From Ampelomyces quisqualis (Eukaryota; Ascomycota; Dothideomycetes; Pleosporales; Phaeosphaeriaceae): DNA of 64,000 nucleotides. The position numbers were made by a program, and so were the translations under genes. The notes beneath the pieces were generated by a model. The model had not been told where the DNA came from. It was given only the letters and a program-made list of their open reading frames with translations, and did not search any database. The DNA lies in NCBI GenBank assembly GCA_018398575.1, contig JAGTXZ010000019.1, positions 2,108,001 to 2,172,000 on the forward strand, read 5' to 3'. Positions 35,056 to 44,277 of the stretch are shown piece after piece; the stretch's first letter is position 1, and the number at the start of each line of letters is the position of its first letter.

Positions 35056-35478
35056 CTAATCGTTGCCAGCGTGTACGATTATCCATGGCAGTGGAGAGTA
35101 CTCCGTAGACATCATGTCGATCACGCATGACCGCACCTTACTTTCCAGGCCCATCCTCAACCTACAAGCACCACACATCCCATCAACAGCCTTGTCTTGG
35201 CACCAAATAACGCACCACCGCTCGATGCTCTTCTGATCCGCCGGAAACAAGTACCCAGCGCAGTTGCTCAAAACAACACCAACCCCTGTCTTGCAAAGCG
35301 CATATTCAGACCCACACGGGTGACGAAACACGACCTTTCGGCCCAGAGTACGTACAACAGACATCAACAGCCCAGCATCTCTCATCGTCTGCTCACGATT
35401 AGCATCTCTCATCGCCTGCTCACAAGCAGCATCAAGTCCAGCATGCTGTACTAATAATGCAACCCCTCTCGTGCCCAC
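35056..35478 (-). CDS. Possible small Cys-rich protein (140 aa)
   Basis: This single-exon ORF encodes 140 aa with no signal peptide. The N-terminal quarter is Ala/Arg/Gln-rich with a near repeat (AMRDANREQTMRDA). The C-terminal half carries eight cysteines, seven within about 57 residues, in CGSEYALC, NCAGYLFP, WCVIWC and CGACRLR, which could form a zinc-binding or disulphide module. The spacing is unlike random ORFs in this window, and the minus frame is clean over its length. I do not recognise the family, and there is no splicing evidence to test the model. A TACTCCGTA element (35099-35107) falls inside its 3' end, which counts somewhat against it being coding. Confidence 0.4.
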   Translation of the reverse strand: MGTRGVALLVQHAGLDAACEQAMRDANREQTMRDAGLLMSVVRTLGRKVVFRHPCGSEYALCKTGVGVVLSNCAGYLFPADQKSIERWCVIWCQDKAVDGMCGACRLRMGLESKVRSCVIDMMSTEYSPLPWIIVHAGND

Positions 35479-36070
35479 AGCACATCAAGATAGGACCATG
35501 TCGAATAAAACATGCCTGCCTAGACAATACAACACCATCCGCTCTTCTATCTCTACACCTGGTCCAACATGCCCGTGGAATCATCCTGTGAGGACTTTGC
35601 TTGGAAAAACGGGTACCACCCCGATAGACATAGCAGATGCTGACTCGGGGGATTCTATTTCGCTAGCCACGCCTGCTGGGCTGTAGATTCGTTCCTTCAT
35701 GTACATACAGAGTATATGGGTCATGGGCTCGCGTAACAGACGGAAGAGGCCGATGGAAGAACTCCGCGCGGACTAAGCGGGGGAAATACCTTTGGTGATG
35801 ATACGTGTTTCATGTTTAGGATGGTGTGCCGTAGGACCGGCGCTATATGGTGGAGGAATAAGGTGATGTGTGAATGGGCGGTGATGGGCAATTTGGTGTC
35901 AAATGTCACATGTCAAAAGGGGACTATGTATACCGTAGTAATAAGTATTGGAAAACTGTCTCAAGTGCAATTCGCGTCATGGCTCCGCTCGTACCTGTAC
36001 GCACTTTGCCAAACGTTCATTTCGTAACCTCGTGCCTCGTCGTATGCGCCCTAGGCTCGACTACAGTACC
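35479..36070. other. Intergenic, about 0.59 kb
   Basis: This contains the upstream region of the small Cys-rich ORF and the 3' flank of the spartin-like gene. No further gene was seen. Confidence 0.5.
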
Positions 36071-37688
36071 TCACCTCTTCTCAGGAGGGTAGTATGCTGG
36101 CTGTCCCTCGAGCGACTCGCCAATACCAGTGCGATAGCTAGGTGGGGCGGCATTGCCGAAAGAGACTTGTCCGCCAGGCGCAGAGCCCGTGATGCTGGGC
36201 GCACCACCCGTGTTGCTCGCTCCGAGCTTGGGGTTGAGGTCGGTAGGGTCAACAGCGCCGCCATCTCCGCCGCCCACCATAACTGTCTGTTCATTTCCCT
36301 TCTTGTCCTTGACCTTGCCGACAACCATGCCCTTGGCAACAGACTTGATGATAGCACGCCTGCTCACGCCAGTAACGTCGATGTAGACGAGGCCAACGTT
36401 TTTGACACCGCCTGCAAGATGGCTGGTGATGCTACCTGCTTCGGCACCGTACTTGTGTCCGACAGCAGCGCTGGCTGCGGCACCTCCGTGTGTCAGAATG
36501 TTTTTGCCCGAGTATGAGATACCGTCTGCAATGGTCGAGAATGCTATCAGTGACTTGTTCAGTAGGCCAGGCTTGTACTTGTCGTTGACGGTGCCGTCGG
36601 GGTTAATGCTCTTGTGGTTCGTCTTCTTATGACCTGTCAGACCAGCCGCAGCATTCTGGGCATACTTGGTGAGCTGTCCAACCGTCTTGGCCGATGCGCC
36701 GGCAACACTGGTGGTAAGGGTGTTAATTTTCGCACACGGTCGTGGGTTGCGGGCTGGAAGACCATGGGCTTGTCGTTGGGCTTCGACTTTTGCATGAAGC
36801 TCTCGGCGCCCTGCACCATCATGTTGCTAAGGTAGCTCGAGCCTGTGACGATGAGGCGTGAAGCGGCAGCCGAGTTTTGCACGAGACCAGAGTCTTTGTA
36901 GGCGGGGTGGCGGGCCATCTCGAGGTAGTCGTCCTCGAGCGGGCGGATGTTGATCTTCTTGCCGTCAGCCGACACAACAACCTCGACGGGGTCTGAGCCT
37001 GCGTTAGCATGAGTGACGGGCGGGCGCGCGCAGAGGTCGGGCAGAACTCACTCTTGGAACCCTGCTGCAGCCGGGGGTCCTCGATGATCTGCGCACCTTC
37101 GGCCAGCTCGCCCACGACGCTGCCGTTCTCCTCGTCGACGAGCACGACCTCGCCATGGTTCTGCTTGCTCGACCCGGCATAGGCCTCGCCGGGCGCGTAG
37201 TCTTGGGGGTTGTATGCCTTCAGGCCGCCTTTGCTCTTGTCGTGCTGCGGGGCCTGGGCGCGCTCAAGGAAGGCGGTGCACTGCGCCAAGATGGTCTCGA
37301 AAGTGTCAATGTCCTCCTGCGTCACCGAACCAGCGCCCTTGCCCAGCGCGGGAAACTCTATCCGGGTGAAGGCCCCGCTTTCGGGACCCAGGTCCCATCG
37401 CGGTATCAGGTAGCTGCGTGGCGGCTGGTGGTAGATTTGCGTGGTTGCGGGGAGGGGCAGGTCGAGCTCTGGTGGCAGGTTGAGGTGGAGGTAGAAGTCT
37501 TCCTCGGGCGCCTCGTTTTGGCCGCGCGTGTTGCTGAGGCCTGCGAACGGCGAGTTGGTAGGGACCATCAGCAGAGAGAGCGTCTGCGGCCCGGAGGGCG
37601 TGAGAGACGACTCTTCGCCCTGCTGAATGTGGTAGGCCTTGATGCCGCCAATTGTGTAGAGGAGTCGGGGATCGCCATGGCCGCTCAT
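36071..37688 (-). pseudogene. Spartin/senescence-domain protein gene with an apparent 1-base frameshift
   Basis: Spartin-like proteins with a senescence domain associate with lipid droplets and membranes. Exon 1 is 37688-37052, starting MSGHGDPRLLYTIGGIKAY, and an intron (37051-36999) joins it to SSDPVEVVVSADGKK in the segment starting at 36998. The frame runs to THDRVRK and then falls out of phase: the conserved continuation INTLTTSVAGASAKTVG, through to the stop at 36071, is in the next frame with no further breaks. Adding one A to the A4 run at 36730-36727 (minus strand) makes the coding length 1566 nt (521 aa). No intron of usable size can bridge the shift. Either the gene is newly broken or the assembly has lost one base; the otherwise clean reading favours the latter or a very recent event. 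Confidence 0.8.
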
Positions 37689-38174
37689 GCTGGCAGACTT
37701 CGCGCTTGCGGGGTATCGAGAGCAGTGAGGTCGAGTGTCACGTGGGTGCGAGAGGACGTCTACTATCTAGGAGGAAGGTTGAGAAAGAGGCATTCTGGTC
37801 GTTGATAGCTTGCTTGATGTCGCGCGCTTAACGTTACGTCATCCTCCACGAATGACAGAGTGTGGCTGAGTGCACCGCCACAGTCAACATGTCTCGCTCT
37901 TGCTTTCGCCTCCGCCACTCACCCATCGAGGAGTCGAGGACCATGAAATGACCCTTCGGGGACTAGACTACTTTAAAGTCCGGGGATGCCTAATAGAACC
38001 TTGTCCTGCTTAGAAACAAAGTTAGATACAAACGATTATGGGGGTCGAGCATGCGTTGTCTACAGCCGCGACATGCCGTACATCTCGGGGCACAGTCTTG
38101 ATAGGTAGAATTAGGCACTGATGTGAGCTTGCACCTGTTAGCTCCATCTTACCCATGTTTACATTACATCGTTT
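37689..38174. other. Intergenic, about 0.49 kb
   Basis: This is the promoter of the spartin-like gene and the 3' flank of the kelch gene. Nothing specific is recognised. Confidence 0.5.
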
Positions 38175-39295
38175 CTAGAAGGACAACTGCCAAACATCGG
38201 AAAGACGCTCGTTGTTTTCTCCTAGCCCACCATGTACGACAATGCTGTCATTACCGCTCGAGCTCTGAACTACATCGGCATCGAACCAGCCTCGTGGGGC
38301 AGGGACGCCATTGGAACCATCCGGATACAGCTGTGTCCACCAATGTTCGCTAATGTCATATATCCAGACATCGCTCAGCATCTTGCCTGCTCCAGCATGA
38401 CCAAGCAAGGAAGGATCGTGTTCGCCGAACAGAGTGAGGAGCTTGTCCTTTTGAGCCAGTCGCACTGGCAGCAGGACGCATACGCTTCGTGCTTCAGGTC
38501 CATCATTACCATCAGCCTTGAACGTCTTGGTGGACCAGGAGTTGGCGGAGATATCGAACATGTCGATACTACCACCCTGCTCTGTCGTGCCGTCGAAACC
38601 ATTCATTCTGAAGAGCTTGCCGTTGCTGTGGGCTATCGAAGTGCCGCCTCGATGCGGTGCAGGCGCATCGACTAGTTGTGTCCATGCGCGTGAAGAGACA
38701 TTGAACTTCCACAGGTCAGACAAGCGTCCTTTTTCGGGACATCCAGCGTGGACATAGAAGGCTCCATCTGCATCGCCAGTCGAGCAATGATAGCTGCGTG
38801 CTGGTGGGTAGGGCTTCGAGGAGTCTGCTGGCTTCAGACTTGCCCACGACGAGCTGCTCGGGTCAAACTCCCACACGGCGCCGTCCTCTTCGATGGGTGC
38901 CATGTCTGTTCCGCCACGGCCAGAGAAGAGGTACATTTTGCCATTGAGAACAGCGGACGCGCTTCCTACGCGTGGACTGGGTGCTGTAGACAATGACTTG
39001 GTTTCGAGATTGGGTGCATCTGTATTGGGTTAGCCCGAGTACCAACCATGTTGGTGAAAAAGGTACAGGGCAAGATGTACTCCGTACGGAGTACTCGGTA
39101 CCTACCAGGCTTCAGCGAGAACAGGTCAACCTTGTCGTCAACAGGCTGCCGAGGCTGCACCTCACCACCGAAGATGCATGCTTTGTCGTCAATGACCGAC
39201 AAGACTTGCGAGGAGCGTCGCAGCCTGTCAGTGTCAAGCAGGCGGGTCCACGTGCCTTTGAGCGTGTTGAGGGGCCTCGCGACTTTGAGAGGCAT
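38175..39295 (-). CDS. Kelch-repeat protein
   Basis: Two exons (39295-39106 and 39019-38175) give 344 aa. Kelch-type blades are seen throughout: QVLSVIDDKACIFGGE, SASAVLNGKMYLFSGRGG, DGAFYVHAGCPEKGRLSDLW, SIAHSNGKLFRMNGF and SIVVHGGLGENNERLSDVWQL. This fits a six-bladed propeller made mostly of this protein. There is no signal peptide or membrane segment. Homologous fungal proteins resemble nitrile-specifier or galactose-oxidase-like kelch proteins of unknown role. The intron (39105-39020) contains an 18-bp perfect palindrome at 39077-39094. Its start lies 285 bp from the divergent coilin-like gene. Confidence 0.88.
39077..39094. repeat. 18-bp perfect palindrome containing TACTCCGTA / TACGGAGTA
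   Basis: GTACTCCGTACGGAGTAC reads identically on both strands and lies within the kelch gene intron. Its half-site recurs singly at 26910-26918, 30347-30355, 32909-32917, 35099-35107 and 39511-39519. Confidence 0.9.
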
Positions 39296-39580
39296 TGGTG
39301 GTGTAGTCAGTAGGGTGTGAGCGAGAGCATTGAACGAGGCCAGAGAGCATGGCAGCTGTATGCTTCGCAGACTACATATGTATGTATGCAGCAAGCGGGT
39401 GGCGTCATCATTGTTGGTGGTACCAACGTGAAGAGCGGATGCAGCTAGCGGTCGATCATTGGCCCGAGGTGGAAGCGTCCCCAAAAGTTCGCCAGTAACT
39501 ACTCCCCATGTACTCCGTAGCTTCACGACTGGACGGAGCCACCGGGACAGCGCGACCTCACGCGACCCAACGCGTCCAAC
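39296..39580. promoter_or_regulatory. Divergent promoter between kelch and coilin-like genes
   Basis: This 285-bp region separates two outward-facing start codons. It carries a TACTCCGTA element at 39511-39519, 62 bp before the coilin-like ATG. No other element is identified. Confidence 0.55.
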
Positions 39581-41792
39581 ATGCGCCTGCGACTCACAGT
39601 ACAGCGCAACGGCCTCCCGGCTGCGAACATTCTTTGGAACGTCCCCGACACGAACAGCTCGCAGGCATACACCGTCACACGCCTTCTCGAAGACGTCAAC
39701 CACGTCATACCGCTCGAGGCAGAGCAGTGGGGACTGGAGCACTATGTTGTCGAGGTAGGCGGCTTCGAGTGTCTGCACTTCTCTCCCGTCGCGCAGGCGC
39801 TCAAGGACGACGACCATGTCTCGTAAGCAATGCTTCCCCATTGTTGTGGTAATTGGCTGACAGGCACGCAGTATTCGACCGCTCATGACCGCCGAGGAGC
39901 GAGCGCGCACTCTTACTGGCCGCCACCAGATCTCCGACGATGGCCGCCACCTTGTTGACGGTATTCCCTTTGGCAGGCCTTACCTCCGCGACCCCAGACG
40001 GCCCGCCGTACGCATACCACCGCGCAAACGACAGCGCTTGAACGAGACAGACGAGCAAGATGGATTGGCCGCCTTGAATGACGTCCTGGGGCGTCTGTCT
40101 TCCAGAGAGATTGCTCTGCTCACCCACGGGGACACGGACACAGGCGCCGAGAGGCCCGAGGGCGAAGGGAGAGCGTCAAAAAGGGTCCGCTTTAGGGGAC
40201 CCGAGGTTGACGACGACAATGACGAAGATGACGATGACGATGACGATGACTTTGATCCGGCAGGGCCACAGGTTGGGCAAGTGGCACGTGACGAAGAAGA
40301 AGACGAGACCGAGGACGATTCCGATTTCGATTCGGATACTGAGTCGGATTCATCGAGCGGTTCGGATACTTCTTCCTCAGCCTCGGACTCGGAAGACACG
40401 ACAAGCGATAGCGACAGCGAGAGCAACGCCAGCGCACCTCCAGAAGTCCGATCGTCCAAGGCCATACCAGACGTACCAAAGCCGAAGCTACCGAGCTCAC
40501 CAGTCCATGTGGCTCCTGGCCACGGCCGCTCAGTCACGCACTCGAGGAACTCACGGCGGACCAGGACGAATCGTCTGAGATATTTAAAGGAGGCCGGCAA
40601 GCTACCCCCGGATGCCAATCTGAAAGCTTTGGACGAGTACGAGTCAGCTAACCCACCAGGGCTGCCATCAGACTCGGGCCACGCAATACCATTCAGCTCA
40701 TATGAGGGGAAAAGGAAGCGGATAGACGACGAGGTTGCCAAGGATGCCACACAAGAGGACAAGGAGCTTGATCAACGCAAGCAAGAGTTAATGGCTACAC
40801 TGGGTGAAAACCTGGACTATGCTACGGCAGCAGCGGAGAAACCTATGATTTGCCCCACCACAGCGCAGAACTCGTCTCCGGTGTCAGAAGCCATGGTCGA
40901 ACGGCACCCTGCGAAAGTAGAGGCACCAAAGAAACGACTGAGACCTGATACTTCAGCTATCAGCCGTATCCTCGCTCGTCAAGCTATGGTATGTATAAGG
41001 CTCGTTCACATGACATGATTCAAACTCATTGATCCGCAGCCATCTAAAAGAAAGCAAAAGACGAAGGCGGAGGTCGAAAAATCCCCTGAGCCTGAAGGAG
41101 CACCGGATCCGGATTTCTGGAAAGCCAGGATCAACCTGTCGGCGTTCGAATGTTGGGAAGAGGAATTCGAGCTAAGCGCGCCGCCATATCCATTCCAGCA
41201 GCACTGGGATCCAGCTAGTAAACTGATGCGCGAAAAAGTCGAGAAGAAGAAGCAGAAAGGGCGTCGCAAGCGCGAGTCAATGCCAGTCGAAGAGCAAGTT
41301 GAAGATGAAGAAGAAGAGAAAATATTCTTGGATTACGACGACACTGGCGCCACTGAGAATCCAGACGCTGAAATCAGTGCTGCGATCGAAGATCAGCTTC
41401 GCGAGGACGTTGCGACGGCAGCGCAATCAGACCTTCCTCCGCCGCCAGAAGACATCAATACTTTGTCGGCATTGGCTTCAGAGGACATTAAGGAGGGCGC
41501 CATTATCGTTTTCAAGTATTTTGCCGTGAATCCGGTTACCGTCACTCCAGAGATAAGCGAATATAAGACCGCAATTGTCGACCGAGAGGGCGACTCGGGT
41601 CATGGCGCTGGCACGATTCGGCTCAAGATTGCGCAGCGCGACTTGCCAAAGCGAGAGAAGAAGTTCGACAAGAAGGGTAATCGCATATACGATGCAGCTG
41701 ACCAGTTCTTCATGGATGACGAGGAAGATGAAAGCATATGGGAGGGTCAGTTCAGCGAGATGCTGGAAGCGAAACTCCTGCAGGCTGCTTGA
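39581..41792 (+). CDS. Coilin-like nuclear protein (N-terminal ubiquitin-like domain, acidic/Ser middle, C-terminal Tudor-like domain)
   Basis: Three exons (39581-39822, 39872-40988 and 41040-41792) give 703 aa. Residues 1-85 (MRLRLTVQRNGLPAANILW, then PLEAEQWGLEHYVVEVGGFECLH) look like a beta-grasp, ubiquitin-like fold similar to the coilin N-terminus. The strongly conserved-looking GRHLVDGIPFGRPYL and IPPRKRQR follow, the latter a likely nuclear signal. The middle has long Asp and Ser/Asp runs, the first encoded by a GAY repeat near 40209-40250, then basic segments. The C-terminus (GAIIVFKYFAVNPVTVTPEISEYKTAIV) could be an atypical Tudor fold. The family is a fungal protein of unknown function; the coilin relation is my inference from domain order. 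The antisense ORFs here are Ser-rich shadows. Confidence 0.85.
40209..40250 (+). repeat. Degenerate GAY trinucleotide repeat encoding Asp run
   Basis: A (GAC/GAT)n tract with few interruptions encodes an Asp/Asn/Glu run inside the coilin-like protein. Such tracts vary in length between strains. Confidence 0.8.
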
Positions 41793-42394
41793 AAGCATAA
41801 CGGCAGTAGACCAGCTCGAACACTAGATACCCCTATTTGTATGAGATGATTATGCTCATCTATCTCCAGAGAAGAACCTGGAACATGTACCCAATCTCGT
41901 TTCCATCGCAGCGTTGTGACCCCGCTCACGTCATTAGTTGCGACAATCAAATTGTCGGGAAGATCTGCCATACCACCCATCAGAGGCACGACGCTTCCTT
42001 GGATGACTGCAGGCGCCACATGATGCGATCAATGCCCTTCAAGCAGGCGAAGGGTTCCTGTCTTCCACCCACGAATGCCAGATTAGACCCATTTCTCGGC
42101 GACCTCGCCTCGTTCGTCCTTAGCGTGCATCTAACAACTGCCGCGGTGGGGAAGCTCCAGACTCCAGGATGAGATGTAACGGACAAGCAATGGAAGGGCA
42201 AAATTTTCAGCCCTTGGATCCGAGTCGAGTTCTCCCCGGTTTCTCCTCGTCCATCGAATTGCATTTGCGACTTTCTTCATAATTTGCAAAACGACGAGAC
42301 ACTCATCCGACAAGCACGTATGTAGACGTAGTAGATGATGATGATGAATTCGACACAGCTCATGTCACATGCTGATAACTACTAGTACAACGAC
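41793..42394. other. Intergenic, about 0.6 kb
   Basis: This is the 3' flank of the coilin-like gene and the promoter of the MetE-like gene, with a short GATGATGATGATG run near 42333-42345. No gene is supported. Confidence 0.5.
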
Positions 42395-43531
42395 ATGCCT
42401 CTTCCTACTGGCGTCTACCGCGCCGACCACGTCGGTTCCTTCCTCCGCCCCAAAGCTGTCCTCGACGCGCGCGCCGATGCTGCCAACGGCAAGATCACCG
42501 GCGAACAGCTCCGCAAGGTCGAAGACGAGTGGGTCAACGACGTCGCAAAGAAGCAAATCGAAAACGGACTGGCTTCTATAACTGATGGCGAGTTCCGCCG
42601 TGCATACTTCCATCTCGATTTCCTCAAGCATCTCGCTGGTATTGAGGAGAACGGCCAAGTAGGTAACATCAGGCACAAGGACGGCTTCTCCCCACCAACC
42701 CTTGCTGTCAAGGGCAAGCTGGGACACCCTGAGGCTATTCAGGTCGAAGATTACAAGTTCTTGGAGCAAGCCATCAAGAAAAATGGTGGCAAGGCATCAC
42801 CGAAAGTTTGCATCCCCTCACCTACCATGGTGCACTTTCGTGGTGGCAGAGCCTCGATCGACATAAGTGCCTACCCCGACTTGGACATTTTCTTTGAAGA
42901 CCTCGCGCACGTATATCAGGAAGAGCTCGACTCGCTGTACCAAGCCGGCTGCCGCTTTGTCCAGCTCGACGACACAAATCTCGCCTACCTATGCGACCCA
43001 GACATGCGCAAAGCCGCCGAGCAGGAGCGCAACGAAGATCTCTCAACTCTGCCACGCAAGTACGCCGAGCTCATCAACAAGGCAATCGCCAATCGTCCCG
43101 CAGACATGAAAATCGGCATCCATCTCTGCCGTGGCAACTACCGCTCCAAATGGTTCGCATCAGGCGGCTACGAGCCCGTCGCTGAAGTCCTCTTCAAAGA
43201 ACTCAACGTCGACGCATACTTCCTCGAGTACGATGACGCGCGATCCGGCGACTTCAGTCCGCTCCGCCATCTGCCCGAACACAAGGTCGTTGTCCTGGGT
43301 GTCATGAGCTCCAAGAAGAACACGCTAGACGACAAGGACGAGATTGTGCGCAGGCTCAAGGAGGCTGCGAGCTTCACGCGAAACGGCCTGGATCAGCTTT
43401 GTGTGAGCCACCAGTGTGGTTTCTCGAGTACGGCTGAGGGCAACGAGCTGAGTGAGGATGAGCAGTGGGCGAAAATCAGGCTCGAGATCGAGATCGCGAA
43501 GGAGCTGTGGGGACAGGATTTGAGCCAATAG
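42395..43531 (+). CDS. Short cobalamin-independent methionine-synthase-like protein (MetE C-terminal domain)
   Basis: This uninterrupted 378-aa frame encodes only the catalytic UROD/MetE-like barrel, half the length of true MetE (about 760 aa). The N-terminus shows YRADHVGSFLRP, shared with the YxjG/YxjH and MetE C-terminal families, followed by ITDGEFRRAYFHLDFL. Candidate zinc ligands are His243 and Cys245 (GIHLCRGNYRSKW), Glu278 (FLEYDDARSGDF) and Cys341 (SHQCGFSS). Members may transfer a methyl group to homocysteine or a related thiol from an unusual donor, but the N-terminal folate-binding half is missing. No intron or targeting signal is seen. The lack of introns among spliced neighbours is notable but common for this family. 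Confidence 0.92.
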   Translation: MPLPTGVYRADHVGSFLRPKAVLDARADAANGKITGEQLRKVEDEWVNDVAKKQIENGLASITDGEFRRAYFHLDFLKHLAGIEENGQVGNIRHKDGFSPPTLAVKGKLGHPEAIQVEDYKFLEQAIKKNGGKASPKVCIPSPTMVHFRGGRASIDISAYPDLDIFFEDLAHVYQEELDSLYQAGCRFVQLDDTNLAYLCDPDMRKAAEQERNEDLSTLPRKYAELINKAIANRPADMKIGIHLCRGNYRSKWFASGGYEPVAEVLFKELNVDAYFLEYDDARSGDFSPLRHLPEHKVVVLGVMSSKKNTLDDKDEIVRRLKEAASFTRNGLDQLCVSHQCGFSSTAEGNELSEDEQWAKIRLEIEIAKELWGQDLSQ

Positions 43532-44277
43532 GTGTGTTGATGCTGGAAATGGCGTTGAAGAGTAGCATGGGAAGGCGTTAAAGCGGGTTATGCATCAGAG
43601 AATACTGGTTATGGGATTCAACAAGTGACCTGCGGATTGCATTGAGAATGTTACGCTGAGGATACCACTAGATAATCTGTCTCAACGACTGAATATCGTA
43701 AATTAGGACTATCAAATGTAAAGCATCGGCCGTCTTTTCTCGTGTAATCAGCGTGCTGACTACAACCTAGATTGAAGAAAAACAGCTGAAGTTATGATTT
43801 GCAATCGGTCAAGTGCACGCCTGAGATGACTCGAAGGCCAACTCATTCGTCCCCCAAGAGATGAGGAGATCCTGTATGCTCCACGACGGACTATCAAGTT
43901 TCATATGCCATCAATCTACGTTTTGCTGGTAGACAGGCTGCATGGGAGGGTTACACAGAATGTCGCCAACTTCCAAGGCCCTCCTCAACCTTTGCTTTGC
44001 CACCAAAGGATGTTCATGCTCCCACTCCTCTTCGATGGGCAGACACATTTGCTTGTCAGTGAGCTGAGCTCTGCATGAGAAATTCCGCCTGTTGTGCGGA
44101 AAAGTTGGATAATCACAATAGCCTGGACGGATGGCATCGGGCACTGAAGCAATCCGAGCAATCTTTCCGGTCATTCTGGTCGAGGCCGATGTCGTTGTAC
44201 GCTTCCGGCGTTGGCGCTGTCTCCAATCACTGCAGGTGAATTGCTTGAAGTGGGTAGTTCTTTCCTCAACTCGGATC
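43532..44277. other. Convergent intergenic region, about 0.75 kb
   Basis: This lies between the MetE-like stop and the MFS stop. A minus ORF (44324-43911) overlaps the MFS gene end in another frame; its tail (PIEEEWEHEHPLVAKQRL) is protein-like but unsupported. Confidence 0.45.

Noticed and set aside
36071..37051. Bridging the spartin-like frameshift with an intron
   Set aside because: Possible GT...AG pairs here are about 30-56 nt and would delete conserved residues or are too short.
39980..40762. 260-codon antisense ORF, Ser-rich
   Set aside because: It is the reverse reading of the Asp/Ser repeat in the coilin-like gene.
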